DNA of 64,000 nucleotides from Amycolatopsis mediterranei (GTDB lineage Bacteria > Actinomycetota > Actinomycetes > Mycobacteriales > Pseudonocardiaceae), in NCBI RefSeq assembly GCF_026017845.1, contig NZ_CP100416.1, forward strand, positions 9,806,711 to 9,870,710. Reading direction: 5' to 3'. The notes beneath the pieces were generated by a model. It did no database searches. It saw nothing but the letters and a program-made list of their open reading frames with translations, and was not told the origin of the DNA. Of this stretch, positions 1 through 7,657 are shown in pieces. Made by a program: the position numbers and the translations under genes. Positions within the stretch are counted from its first letter, which is position 1, and every line of letters begins with the position of its first letter.

Positions 1-105
1 CGAGCCGACCCTCCAGACACGCGAGCCGACCCTCCAGACACGCGAGCCGACCCTCCAGACACGCGAGCCGACCCTCCGGGTACGCGAGTTCGCCGGTCCG
101 GTACG
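1..105. repeat. 21-bp tandem repeat, five units
   Basis: Five head-to-tail 21-bp units begin at 1, 22, 43, 64 and 85. Units 1-3 are identical (start CGAGCCGACCC, end AGACACG). Unit 4 differs only near its end (GGGTACG) and unit 5 is more diverged, so the array decays toward the neighbouring gene. It may continue to the left of the window edge. No ORF crosses it convincingly. Function unknown. Confidence 0.85.
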
Positions 106-110
106 CGTCA

Positions 111-152
111 CTCGCGTGATTGAGCGGGCATCTCGCGTGACTGGGCGGGCAT
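111..152. repeat. second 21-bp tandem repeat, two units
   Basis: Two 21-bp units start at 111 and 132; both begin CTCGCGTGA and end GGGCGGGCAT or GAGCGGGCAT, with two mismatches. They share the period and the CGCG(A/T) core of the five-unit array just upstream, from which 5 bp separate them. The array ends a few bases before the stop codon of the minus-strand gene at 159, so it could lie in that transcript's 3' end. Confidence 0.75.
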
Positions 153-158
153 CGGGGG

Positions 159-920
159 TCAGGTGGCGAGGGTGAGGGAGCCCAGGTGGGAGAAGTGGGC
201 GGCGAGGCGGGAGCCGGGGCGGACCGGGACCGCGTCCGTCATGCCGCCGGTCAGGACCAGCCAGCCCGGCTCCAGGGCCAGGCCCCGCGCTGCCAGGGTG
301 TTCGCCGCCAGGGCGAGGGCTTCCGCCGGGTGGCCCTGGACCGCCGCGCCCGTTGCCGTGTCGACGATCTGGCCGTCGACCTCCAACAGGGCCGCCTCCA
401 ACGACAGATCCAGCGAAGCCGGCTCAACACCCACCGGGCCCACGCTGAAGTACGCCGACGAGCCGTTGTCCGCGACGGCGTCCGGGAGCGTGAACCGGTA
501 GTCCGCGTACCGGCTGTCGATCACCTCGATGCCGCCGTACACGCGGTCGACCGCGGACAGCGCCGTCGCCGCCGTCACGCCCGGGCCCGCCAGCCGGCGG
601 CCCAGCACGAAGACCAGCTCCGGCTCCGCGCGCGGGTGGATCAGCGCGTCGTGGGGCACCGGTGCGCCCGCCGGCAGCACCATCGCGTCGGTCAGCCAGG
701 CCAGCAACGGCGCGTCGATGCCCATCCGTTGCTGCTTGGCCCGGGACGTCAGGCCCAGCTTCACCCCGATCAGCGTCTCGCCGCGGGCCCGGCGCTGCCG
801 CAGGGCCTCGTCCTGGATCGCGTACGCCGTGTCGACGTCCAGTTCCGGCCAGCCGGCCGAGAGCGGCGCGCGCTCCGAGACCGTCCCCAGCAAAGAAGCA
901 GCCGCTTCTCGCACGTTCAT
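159..920 (-). CDS. 2-oxo-3-hexenedioate decarboxylase-like protein (hydratase/decarboxylase family)
   Basis: 253 residues of the fumarylacetoacetate-hydrolase-like hydratase/decarboxylase family (MhpD/DmpE/DmpH). Visible family motifs are GVKLGLTSRAK (about 48-58), HPRAEPE (metal-binding acidic residues, about 92-98), IEVIDSRYADYRF (about 130-142) and ADNGSS. The LTSRAK and DSRYADY forms resemble DmpH/XylI decarboxylases more than the hydratases, so the likely reaction is decarboxylation of 2-oxo-3-hexenedioate in meta-cleavage of aromatics. A second hydratase role is the alternative. The ATG at 920 overlaps the TGA of the upstream gene (ATGA), so the two are translationally coupled. No dioxygenase, aldolase or dehydrogenase of the pathway is nearby. 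Confidence 0.75.
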   Translation of the reverse strand: MNVREAAASLLGTVSERAPLSAGWPELDVDTAYAIQDEALRQRRARGETLIGVKLGLTSRAKQQRMGIDAPLLAWLTDAMVLPAGAPVPHDALIHPRAEPELVFVLGRRLAGPGVTAATALSAVDRVYGGIEVIDSRYADYRFTLPDAVADNGSSAYFSVGPVGVEPASLDLSLEAALLEVDGQIVDTATGAAVQGHPAEALALAANTLAARGLALEPGWLVLTGGMTDAVPVRPGSRLAAHFSHLGSLTLAT

Positions 921-1723
921 GCGTCCTCCGATGAAGCAGCGGGAGCGAAGACCGCCGTGACACTGCCGACCCCGGCGATCGTGGTGACGATCGTGTCGCC
1001 CGGCGACACCGGGATCGCCCGGGTCATCGACCCCGGCAGCACGACGTGCCCGGGTTCCAGGGTGACCCCGAGCGGCCCCACCGTGTTCGCCAGCCACACC
1101 AGCGAGTTCACCGGCGACCCGAGCACCGCGCCACCCGCGCCCGTCGCCGCCACCGAACCGTTCTGGTAGAGGATGCAGCCGGCCAGCCGCAGATCCACCG
1201 AACCCAGCGCCGTCGGGCTGCTGCCCAGCACCACCCCGCCGGACGACGCGTTGTCCGCGATCGTGTCGAACAGGGAGATCTTCCAGTCCTGGATGCGGGA
1301 ATCGACGATCTCCAGCGACGGCAGCACGAACTCGACCGCCCGCACCGCGTCGGCGACCGTCACCCCCGGGCCGCGCAGGGCCGAGCCGAGCACGAAGGCG
1401 ATCTCCGGCTCGATCCGCGGCTGCAGGAAGGCCGAGGTCGGGATCGGCTGGTGCTCCAGGTGGAACATGCTGCCGGTCAGGTGCCCGTAGTCGGGCTGGT
1501 CGACGCCCATCTGCCGCTGCATCGCCGCCGAAGCGAGGCCGACCTTGTGACCGCGGACGGCGTCGCCGCCCTCGACCCACTGCCGGACCTGCTCCTGCTG
1601 GATCCGGTACGCGTCCTCGACACCCGCGTCGGGATACGTCTTGATCAGCGGCTCGATCGGCTTACGCGACGCATAGGCCCCCGCCAGTGCGGCGGCGGCC
1701 TCCTGCACCTTGCTGGCATCCAC
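917..1723 (-). CDS. 2-keto-4-pentenoate hydratase family protein
   Basis: 268 residues, first gene of a two-gene minus-strand operon. Same fold as its partner, with motifs GHKVGLASAA (about 57-66), LQPRIEPEIAF (about 98-108) and EIVDSRIQDW. Pairing of a hydratase and a decarboxylase is usual in catechol meta-cleavage clusters, where hydratase (DmpE) and decarboxylase (DmpH) form a complex; that is family knowledge, and the substrate here is inferred. The GTG start at 1723 opens the conserved N-terminus. Reading further upstream would cross the divergent promoter region and enter the antisense of the VOC gene. Confidence 0.75.
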   Translation of the reverse strand: MDASKVQEAAAALAGAYASRKPIEPLIKTYPDAGVEDAYRIQQEQVRQWVEGGDAVRGHKVGLASAAMQRQMGVDQPDYGHLTGSMFHLEHQPIPTSAFLQPRIEPEIAFVLGSALRGPGVTVADAVRAVEFVLPSLEIVDSRIQDWKISLFDTIADNASSGGVVLGSSPTALGSVDLRLAGCILYQNGSVAATGAGGAVLGSPVNSLVWLANTVGPLGVTLEPGHVVLPGSMTRAIPVSPGDTIVTTIAGVGSVTAVFAPAASSEDA

Positions 1724-1767
1724 CCCCCGGACTCTGCCGGGCACGCCCCGCGCACACAAGGGAGGAT

Positions 1768-1830
1768 GTTCCACCCAGCGGAACTCTCGCCGAGCAATCT
1801 CTTGCGTGCAAGATAAATCCGGCGTAGCGT
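1768..1830. promoter_or_regulatory. divergent control region with two inverted repeats
   Basis: Between the hydratase operon and the VOC gene lie GTTCC(N7)GGAAC at 1768-1784 and a near-symmetric TCTTGC-GT-GCAAGA at 1800-1813. The second sits just before a TAGCGT -10 element (1825-1830) for the plus strand. The repeat upstream of the -10 is a plausible operator. The regulator is unknown; the IclR gene at 13.2 kb is too distant to assign. Confidence 0.45.
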
Positions 1831-1861
1831 GGACACCACACCAGAAAGGGACGTGAGGGAC

Positions 1862-2365
1862 ATGGCACCGACCCAGGCCGAGGTCACCAAGCTCGCCGAA
1901 GCCCGCGACGCACTGCGCGAGCGCCACCTGCGCCCGGCCGCCGAACGCCCGGCGACGAACGGCCGCGGCATCCACCACACCGCGCTGATCTCCAGCGACG
2001 TCGAGCGGACGATCGAGTTCTACCAGGGCATCCTGGGCTTCCCGCTCACCGAGCTGATCGAGAACCGCGACTACCCCGGCTCCAGCCACTTCTTCTTCGA
2101 CGTCGGCAACGGCAACGCGGTCGCCTTCTTCGACCTGCCCGGCCTGGACCTCGGCCCGTACGCGGAAGTCCTCGGTGGACTGCACCACCTGGCGCTGTCG
2201 GTCGAGCCCGAGCGGTGGAGCGCCATCAAGGACAAGCTCGACGAAGCCGGCGTCCAATACCTGCTGGAGAGCAAGACGTCCATCTACCTGTCCGATCCGG
2301 ACGGTGCGCGCGTCGAGCTGATCTCCGACCCGCTCGGCGAGATGTACGGCGAGAAGATCGGCTGA
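1862..2365 (+). CDS. VOC-family (glyoxalase/extradiol dioxygenase fold) protein
   Basis: 167 residues. Two half-domains of the vicinal-oxygen-chelate fold are visible: IHHTALISSDVERTIEFYQ (about 39-57) and LHHLALSVEPERW (about 110-122), ending in DPDGARVELI with the usual metal-ligand Glu. The His, His, Glu set suggests a functional metal site. Substrate is unknown; an extradiol dioxygenase or glyoxalase-like lyase acting with the divergent hydratase/decarboxylase pair is possible. The ATG at 1862 follows a GAAAGGGA ribosome site; an in-frame GTG at 1829 overlaps the -10 element and would precede the transcription start. Confidence 0.75.
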   Translation: MAPTQAEVTKLAEARDALRERHLRPAAERPATNGRGIHHTALISSDVERTIEFYQGILGFPLTELIENRDYPGSSHFFFDVGNGNAVAFFDLPGLDLGPYAEVLGGLHHLALSVEPERWSAIKDKLDEAGVQYLLESKTSIYLSDPDGARVELISDPLGEMYGEKIG

Positions 2366-2421
2366 AAGCGTGGTCCGGGCGTCGCGCGCCAACTAGCCTG
2401 TGCCGGACGTCTGGAGGTCCG

Positions 2422-2994
2422 ATGTCCGACTGGTCGCTCTCCCGCGCGAAGGCCCGGCTCGATCACCGCGAGCGGCTCGACGAACTCACCGCGCGCACCC
2501 GGTTCGAGGTGCGCCTGCACCTGAACGAACCCGCGACGAACGGCGCCTACGACGAGCTCGCGAGCATCTTCGCGATCGGGCACGGCGAGTGCGCCGCCCT
2601 CCTCGCCCACCACCGCCTGCTGCCGTGGTGGGAACGCGCCCTGCTGTTCCGCTACGCGCGGCGGCTGCACGGCAAGGCGATCCTGCGCAGTGTCGGCGCG
2701 GTTCCCGCCGAGGTCGCGCCGCAGGCGGCCCGCGCGTTCGGCGCCGAGATCGCCGAACTGGCCCCCGGCTCCGGCGACACCGGCGCGAAGTACGACCTGC
2801 AGGGCCGCGGCCTGCTGACCGTGTTCCGGATCGCCGTCGGCGCCAAGGGCGCGACCTGGGCCGACCGCCACGAAGTCGCGACGACGTCCGCCCGCAACAT
2901 CCTGACCTGCGCCGCGGTCTTCGCCCGCCGGAAGCCGTGGCACGTCCTGTGGCCGGTCTACCGCGTGCGCGGCCTGCGGCTCTGGAAGCTTTGA
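2422..2994 (+). CDS. conserved hypothetical protein
   Basis: 190 residues, not recognised. Soluble and Arg/Ala-rich, no signal peptide, no clear membrane span. It begins with a basic amphipathic stretch (SLSRAKARLDHRERLDELTAR) and has several Trp-rich segments (LLPWWERALLFRYARRL; KPWHVLWPVYRVRGLRLWKL) that would suit peripheral membrane or nucleic-acid contact. The ATG at 2422 has a good GGAGG at 2412-2416; a TAGCCT -10 lies at about 2394, so it probably has its own promoter. Confidence 0.65.
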   Translation: MSDWSLSRAKARLDHRERLDELTARTRFEVRLHLNEPATNGAYDELASIFAIGHGECAALLAHHRLLPWWERALLFRYARRLHGKAILRSVGAVPAEVAPQAARAFGAEIAELAPGSGDTGAKYDLQGRGLLTVFRIAVGAKGATWADRHEVATTSARNILTCAAVFARRKPWHVLWPVYRVRGLRLWKL

Positions 2995-3017
2995 CGCCCG
3001 CCGCGCGTTCAACCGGT

Positions 3018-3419
3018 ATGAACCCAGAGGAGATCCTCGCCGGCGCGAACACGATCGCCGTCGTCGGCCTGAGCCGCGACCCGGCGAAGGCCGCGCACGG
3101 CGTCCCGGCGGTCCTGCAGGCCCACGGTTTCCGGATCATTCCGGTGCACCCGACCGCGACCGAGCTGCTCGGCGAAAAGGTGTACCGGTCGCTGAAGGAC
3201 ATCCCGGAGCCGGTGGACCTCGTCGACGTCTTCCGGCCGTCGCCCGAAGCGCCGGGTATCGCCCGGGACGCCGTCGAGATCGGCGCCAAGGCGCTGTGGC
3301 TGCAACAGGGGATCGTCTCCGCGGAAGCGCGCCGCATCGCCGAAGAGGGCGGCCTCGCCTACGTCGAGAACCGCTGCACCGCCGTCGTCCGCGCGACCGC
3401 CTCGATCTCGAAGAGCTAG
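3018..3419 (+). CDS. CoA-binding (YccU-like) domain protein
   Basis: 133 residues forming a single Rossmann-like CoA-binding domain. Seen are ANTIAVVGLSRDPAKAAHGVP (about 9-29), IIPVHPTATELLGEKVY, the DLVDVFRPSPEAPGI segment and KALWLQQGIVSAEA, all typical of the family. Proteins of this type bind CoA but their biological role is poorly known. It follows the 2422 gene by 23 bp on the same strand. Its TAG stop overlaps the TAG stop of the convergent NHL gene in a shared CTAG. Confidence 0.8.
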   Translation: MNPEEILAGANTIAVVGLSRDPAKAAHGVPAVLQAHGFRIIPVHPTATELLGEKVYRSLKDIPEPVDLVDVFRPSPEAPGIARDAVEIGAKALWLQQGIVSAEARRIAEEGGLAYVENRCTAVVRATASISKS

Positions 3420-3943
3420 CCTGACGCTCCGAAGTGGACGATCCGGTGGTTGCCCGGCTCGGCGACCCAGACCCCGCCGGCGCCGTCGTCGGCCATGTCC
3501 CTCGGTGAACTGATCGGCTCGGCCGTGTCGGGCAGCGCGGCGCCCGTGCGGGTGTCGAACCGGGCCACCCGCCCGGTGTCGTCGACCAGCAGCCGCCCCT
3601 CGTGATCGAGCGCGACTCCGCGGGGCCGGGTCAGGTCGCCGAACTCGCGCACGAACCCGCCCTGCCACGAAAACTGCACCACGCGGCGGTTGCCGGTGTC
3701 GGCGACGTAGACGTTGCCCGCCGCGTCGACCGCCACCCCTTCCGGCGCCCTGAGCCGCCCGGCCAGGACGCGCACGAGCGCGCCGTCGCGGGTGAACGCC
3801 TGGACCCGGTCGTTGCCGGTGTCGGCCACCCACACGCGCCCGCGGGCGTCGACGGCGATCCCGGACGGCGCGCGGAACTGCCCCGGCCCGGCGCCGGGCC
3901 CGCCGAACGCTTGCGGCAGCGCGGCGGCTTCACTGCTGGTCAC
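3416..3943 (-). CDS. NHL-repeat (six-bladed propeller-like) protein
   Basis: 175 residues with at least four NHL blades, each carrying a (V/I)AVDA.G.V(W/Y)VADTGN.RV-type core (for example 28-48 and 70-90). No signal peptide is visible with the chosen GTG at 3943, so it is either cytoplasmic or truncated at the N-terminus; six blades would need about 250 residues. NHL propellers usually bind protein or RNA partners. The ORF is open further upstream, but that part is compositionally antisense-like and overlaps the end of the gvp operon. Confidence 0.65.
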   Translation of the reverse strand: MTSSEAAALPQAFGGPGAGPGQFRAPSGIAVDARGRVWVADTGNDRVQAFTRDGALVRVLAGRLRAPEGVAVDAAGNVYVADTGNRRVVQFSWQGGFVREFGDLTRPRGVALDHEGRLLVDDTGRVARFDTRTGAALPDTAEPISSPRDMADDGAGGVWVAEPGNHRIVHFGASG

Positions 3944-4017
3944 GGCACCAGGATCACCGGCCGGGAGCCGCGGCGGCCAGCGCCGGGAGGAGTGTTCAGC
4001 GACTGTTCCGCCCCCGC

Positions 4018-4578
4018 TCACCAGCTCCAGCGGGAGCACGTCCGCCGGTCCAAGAAGCTGTACGCGGGCAGCGGCCCGAGCCAGTCGGCCTGGACGCCGT
4101 CGTCGCGCGCGAGCCCGGCGACGGTGTCCCGGACGACGAGCAGGTCGCCCAGCCCGACCAGGAACGCCCACCGCTCGTCGGCGCTCACGCCCGCCGGCAG
4201 CGCCACGGAGTCGCGGGCCCGTTCGGCGACCCGGGAAAGCAGGACGTCCGAACGAACCGCCCGCCACGCCGACCCGGGTTCGGTGAACCGCAGGCAGACG
4301 TGCACCTCGGCCAGGCCGTCGAGCCGGTCGAGGTCGGCGCGGTAGGTGTCGGCGGCCGGGGCGAGCACCTCGGTGCGGACGGCGTCCTCGTCCTCCGCCA
4401 CGGTGCCGAACCGGACCGGCAGCACCGGGCCGCCCTCGACGAGCGCGGACACCACCGCCAGGTGCGCCGCCGGGTCCGGCTCGGGCTCGCCGACGACCAT
4501 GGCGAGGTCCTCCCAGCCGACCGTGCGCGACGCCCGCGGGTGCCCGGCCCGCACGACGCCGTACAGCTGCAGCGTCAC
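4018..4578 (-). CDS. gvpL: gas vesicle protein GvpL/GvpF family (short form)
   Basis: 186 residues, last gene of the gvp operon. The N-terminal YGVVRAG and central PVLPVRFGTV (about 52-61) are GvpF/L signatures, as is the C-terminal PAYSFLDRR. The other GvpF/L in this operon is 244 residues, so this copy lacks a central portion. GvpF/L proteins are minor assembly components that contact GvpA. The GTG start overlaps the TGA of the preceding gene (GTGA), showing coupling. Confidence 0.8.
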   Translation of the reverse strand: MTLQLYGVVRAGHPRASRTVGWEDLAMVVGEPEPDPAAHLAVVSALVEGGPVLPVRFGTVAEDEDAVRTEVLAPAADTYRADLDRLDGLAEVHVCLRFTEPGSAWRAVRSDVLLSRVAERARDSVALPAGVSADERWAFLVGLGDLLVVRDTVAGLARDDGVQADWLGPLPAYSFLDRRTCSRWSW

Positions 4579-4892
4579 GGCTGTTCGACGGGGATGACCG
4601 GTTCCACCGGCACCGCGACGGCCGGTGTCGGCGGCGGGGGTGGGATCAGTCCGGTCGTCTGGCCGAGGCCCTGCGAGATCTGCCCGGGCGCGGTCGCGTT
4701 CTGCAGCCGCTGCATCGCTTCCAGGTACCGGATGTAGGTGTCGACACTGGCGATGACGATCCGCGCTTCGATCGCCAGCAGCTCGATCCCGATCACCGAC
4801 ACCCGCACCGAGGCGTCGATCACGAGTCCCTTGTCGAGCAGGATGTCGAGCGTGTCGGCGAGGCCGCCGCCGGCCTGTCCCGGTCTGGTCAC
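4575..4892 (-). CDS. gas vesicle shell-type protein GvpA/GvpJ
   Basis: 105 residues. Residues 12-60 match the GvpA core very closely: LADTLDILLDKGLVID, then VRVSVIGIELLAIEARIVIA and SVDTYIRYLEA. The C-terminus (about 65-105) is a Pro/Val-rich tail (IPPPPPTPAV) absent from classical 70-residue GvpA. Of the family members here this is the one closest to the rib-forming shell protein, although it lies late in the operon. The GTG at 4892 overlaps the GvpK stop by 4 nt. Confidence 0.8.
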   Translation of the reverse strand: MTRPGQAGGGLADTLDILLDKGLVIDASVRVSVIGIELLAIEARIVIASVDTYIRYLEAMQRLQNATAPGQISQGLGQTTGLIPPPPPTPAVAVPVEPVIPVEQP

Positions 4893-5122
4893 TGCACTCC
4901 TTCGGTGGTGGGGATGTCGTCGAGGGCGGCGCGGATCTCGGCGAACCGGAGTTCCAGCGCGATCAGGGCCTGGCCGAGCGCTTCGACCTGGTCCGGGGTG
5001 AGGGTGCCGGCGTCGAGCCGCCGCAGCGCCTGCCGCTCCAGCACTTCCTTGAGGATGTCGAGCACGGTGACGACGAGGTGCCCGAGCCCGCGGCCGGCAT
5101 CGGCGGCGATCCGCTGGGTCAT
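4889..5122 (-). CDS. gvpK: gas vesicle protein GvpK
   Basis: 77 residues. HLVVTVLDILKEVLERQALRR and LDAGTLTPDQVEALGQALIALE (about 34-55) are the GvpK hallmark. GvpK is a minor protein needed for vesicle formation in known systems. At 77 residues it is shorter than many GvpK proteins (about 90-150) but contains the full core. The ATG at 5122 overlaps the stop of the upstream gene at 5119. Confidence 0.85.
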   Translation of the reverse strand: MTQRIAADAGRGLGHLVVTVLDILKEVLERQALRRLDAGTLTPDQVEALGQALIALELRFAEIRAALDDIPTTEGVQ

Positions 5123-5406
5123 CCGGGTGTCCCTTCGATCCCGAGCAGCAGCAACCGCAGATCGAGCCGCACGAGGTCGATGCCGGCGAGGGAGATGATG
5201 ACGTCCCCGGTGACGACGGCCCCGCGGTGCACGACCCGATCGAGCAGATCGACGATGGCTTCGGCGGTGTTGGTGCCGGTAGGCGTGAAGACCTCGGCGA
5301 GCAGGTCGCCGCGGCTCGGCGCGCCGGCACCGGTGAGCAGGTCGCCGATCGCCGCCGTGGGCCTGGCCGCTCCGGCACTCGCCGGCAGGGGGGCCGCGTC
5401 AGCCAT
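5119..5406 (-). CDS. gvpS: gas vesicle protein GvpS (GvpA-related)
   Basis: 95 residues. Residues about 48-92 are GvpA-like: AEAIVDLLDRVVHRGAVVTG, DVIISLAGIDLVRLDLRLLL. ISLAGIDLV in place of the GvpA VSLVGIE is typical of GvpS in actinomycete clusters. The first 45 residues are an Ala/Gly/Pro-rich low-complexity leader. It overlaps the upstream gvpF by 8 nt and the downstream gvpK by 4 nt. Confidence 0.75.
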   Translation of the reverse strand: MADAAPLPASAGAARPTAAIGDLLTGAGAPSRGDLLAEVFTPTGTNTAEAIVDLLDRVVHRGAVVTGDVIISLAGIDLVRLDLRLLLLGIEGTPG

Positions 5407-6133
5407 TCGCCGTCGCTCCGAGCTCGACGTCGGTGAACGAGTACGGCGGCCACGGCCCCGAGGTCTCCACCGTCGCCCCCGCCGCGCTCAGCTCGCGCGC
5501 GAACCACTCCACCTCCGCGTGGAACGCCGCCTCCCGGCCGGTCTCCACGAGGTACGCGGTGTTCGCCAGCACGCCGTGCGACCGGGCCCGTTCCAGGCTG
5601 TCGGCCGCGTGGCGGCGCAACGCCTTCTCGAGCCGGCCCGCCGCGCCGGCCACGTCCTCGCGCGCCCGCTGGATCGCCTTCAGCCGTTCACGCCGGCGCA
5701 CGAGGTACTGCGTTCCCGTCAGGCCCGTCGCGTCGGGCCGGGTGGTCGCCGCCGGCTCGGTGTGGCGGATCCGCACCCCCCACTCGCGGTGGCCTGCCAC
5801 CTCGTCGAGGCAGTCGCGCGCCTGGTCGTAGCCCGCCTCCAGGAGCCGGCGGGCGGCGTCCTCGCCGTCGAGGACCGTGCCGAACCTCAGCGGCAGCACC
5901 GGCTCGCTGCGGAACACCGCGCGCACCACGGCGTCGTGCTCGCGGGCCAGCTCGGCGAGGGTGCCGTCGACCGGGTCGAGCGTGTCGATGCGGTCGAAGC
6001 GCGCCGGCGCCACTTCGGACACGACCACGCCGAGGTCGCGGTAGCCGATCAGCCGCGGCACCGGACCGATGTCCAAGCTGGACGGACGGTTGCGGGTGAT
6101 CGCGTACGCGCACAGCCAGTTTCCGGTGCTCAC
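5399..6133 (-). CDS. gvpF: gas vesicle protein GvpF/GvpL
   Basis: 244 residues, full-length family member. Features are CAYAITRN near the N-terminus, EPVLPLRFGTV (about 90-100), a charged helical middle (RRRERLKAIQRARED) and the C-terminal GPWPPYSFTDVEL. These proteins coat or escort GvpA during nucleation of the vesicle. The GTG start at 6133 overlaps the upstream stop as GTGA. Confidence 0.85.
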   Translation of the reverse strand: MSTGNWLCAYAITRNRPSSLDIGPVPRLIGYRDLGVVVSEVAPARFDRIDTLDPVDGTLAELAREHDAVVRAVFRSEPVLPLRFGTVLDGEDAARRLLEAGYDQARDCLDEVAGHREWGVRIRHTEPAATTRPDATGLTGTQYLVRRRERLKAIQRAREDVAGAAGRLEKALRRHAADSLERARSHGVLANTAYLVETGREAAFHAEVEWFARELSAAGATVETSGPWPPYSFTDVELGATANG

Positions 6134-6429
6134 CGGGGTTCTTCCCTTCCGCCCGGCGCGGGCAGCCGGGCCTCCAGTTCGGCGACGCGCGCCGCCAGAT
6201 CGGTCGTTCCCAGTTCCGCGCGCGCGGCATTCGGAGCAAAGAACGGATCGTTCGTCCACCAGTCCATGCCCATTTCCCGAGCGGTCTGCGCGGATGCGAT
6301 GAACAGCCGGATCCGCAGGGTCAGCAATTCGACGTCGACGACACTGACGCCGATGTCACCGGCGATGACGACGCCCTTGTCGAGGACGCGTTCCAGAATG
6401 TCCGCCAACGAATCGGACGAAGCGGCCAA
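6130..6429 (-). CDS. gas vesicle protein GvpJ-like (GvpA family, DWW type)
   Basis: 99 residues. LADILERVLDKGVVIAGDIGVSV and DVELLTLRIRLFIAS (about 8-46) are the GvpA/J/M core, followed by the MGMDWW motif (about 53-58) seen in actinobacterial GvpJ-like minor proteins and a coiled C-terminus (LAARVAELEARL). The start is TTG at 6429, supported by an AAGGAAGG ribosome site about 9 nt upstream; there is no ATG or GTG before the conserved core. Confidence 0.75.
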   Translation of the reverse strand: MAASSDSLADILERVLDKGVVIAGDIGVSVVDVELLTLRIRLFIASAQTAREMGMDWWTNDPFFAPNAARAELGTTDLAARVAELEARLPAPGGREEPR

Positions 6430-6446
6430 TCCTGTCGACCTTCCTT

Positions 6447-6791
6447 TCAGGAATCGGTGGCACCCCGGGTGAACCGGCGCAGCCGCTCACAGGCGGCGAG
6501 CTCGCCGTCGGCGTCGACATCGACCCGGTAGGTGGCCATCACGCTGGTGGAGTCCGGGATCCGGGCCAGCTCGACGACGTCGACGAGCACGGACCAACCC
6601 CCGTCACCCCGGCTGCGGATCCCGGTCACGGCATGCGGAGTGAGCCCCGTCACCATGCCGAACTGATCCTTGGCAGCCCGAATGGCGTCGGCGGCACGCA
6701 GCCGGGAAACGGATTTCCCGGCGGCTTCGGAGGCATTCTTATATTGAGCAGAGCTGTTTTGGGCAGGCAACGGCAGCGGCGATTCCGTCAT
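6447..6791 (-). CDS. gvpO: gas vesicle protein GvpO
   Basis: 114 residues, first gene of the operon. LTPHAVTGIRSRGDGGWSVLVDVVELARIPDS (read in parts, about 48-80) followed by TYRVDVDADGEL is the GvpO pattern. GvpO is an accessory, possibly regulatory, protein. The ATG at 6791 follows AGGAAA; a longer frame to 6908 has only low-complexity sequence. The region 6792-6976 must contain the operon promoter and is less GC-rich than the genes, but I could not assign -35/-10 boxes with confidence. Confidence 0.8.
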   Translation of the reverse strand: MTESPLPLPAQNSSAQYKNASEAAGKSVSRLRAADAIRAAKDQFGMVTGLTPHAVTGIRSRGDGGWSVLVDVVELARIPDSTSVMATYRVDVDADGELAACERLRRFTRGATDS

Positions 6792-6976
6792 CGCTTTCCT
6801 AGTCAGGGGTGGGTGGCCTACCGTAGCAACAGGCGGGATCGCGCGCAGCGCAGTCGCGGGACGGCATTTTTCACCGGTTCGCGGGAAAGATTGGGCAATC
6901 CGCGGCAACCAGCGGAGGCAAACGGCTCAGCGGACGGACGCCCAGCGGCACCAATTTCCGGGAAACGCCCGGTTGA

Positions 6977-7657
6977 TTACGATCGAGTAACGTCTACCAG
7001 CCGGTAGCCCACACCCCGGACCGTCTCGATGGTGTGGGTGCCGAACGGCGCATCGATCTTGCGCCGCAGGTAGCCGATGTACACCTCGACGACGTTCTCG
7101 TCGCCGTCGTAGTGCGCGTCCCAGACGTGGCTCAGAATCTCGTTCTTCGACAGCGCCGCGCCGGTCCGCCGCAGCAGGAACTCCAGCAACCCGAACTCCC
7201 GCGCGGTGAGCTCGATCCGCTTCTGTCCTCGGTGGACGGTACGGGCGGACGGGTCGAGCCGCAGGTCGCCCGCCTCCAGCACGGCCGGCCGGGCCGGGGC
7301 GCCCCGCCGCAGCAACGCGCGCAGCCGGGCGATGAGCACGACGAAGGAGAACGGCTTGGACAGGTAGTCGTCGGCGCCGAGGTCGAACGCGTCGGCTTCG
7401 TCGTATTCGCCGTCCTTGGCCGTCAGCATCAGCACCGGCGTCCAGTTCTCCGCCGCCCGCAGGCGTTTGAGCACCTCGTAACCGGACAGCTCGGGCAGCA
7501 TGATGTCGAGCACCACGACGTCGTACGCGTGCTCGGTCGCCCGCCAGAGGCCTTCCCGGCCGGTGTGCGCGACATCGGCGGTGAAGCCCTCGGCGACCAG
7601 CCCCCGCCGCAGCGTCTCCGCGAACTCGCGCTCGTCCTCCACGATCAGCAGGCGCAC
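6977..7657 (-). CDS. OmpR/PhoB-type response regulator
   Basis: 226 residues. The receiver domain (1-115) has acidic pocket EDE (7-9), phospho-acceptor D51 in VVLDIMLP, T in MLTAKD and K in LSKPF. The winged-helix DNA-binding domain (about 130-222) has RIELTAREFGLLEFL and the GVGYRL end. It is co-transcribed behind its sensor kinase: the GTG start at 7657 shares one base with the kinase TAG. The output genes are unknown; the gvp operon begins only 185 bp downstream on the same strand. Confidence 0.9.
   Translation of the reverse strand: MRLLIVEDEREFAETLRRGLVAEGFTADVAHTGREGLWRATEHAYDVVVLDIMLPELSGYEVLKRLRAAENWTPVLMLTAKDGEYDEADAFDLGADDYLSKPFSFVVLIARLRALLRRGAPARPAVLEAGDLRLDPSARTVHRGQKRIELTAREFGLLEFLLRRTGAALSKNEILSHVWDAHYDGDENVVEVYIGYLRRKIDAPFGTHTIETVRGVGYRLVDVTRS

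Noticed and set aside
1..152. CRISPR array
   Set aside because: Units are contiguous 21-mers without unique spacers, and no cas genes are present.
159..2365. Complete aromatic meta-cleavage operon
   Set aside because: Only hydratase, decarboxylase and a VOC protein are seen; dioxygenase, semialdehyde dehydrogenase and aldolase are missing.
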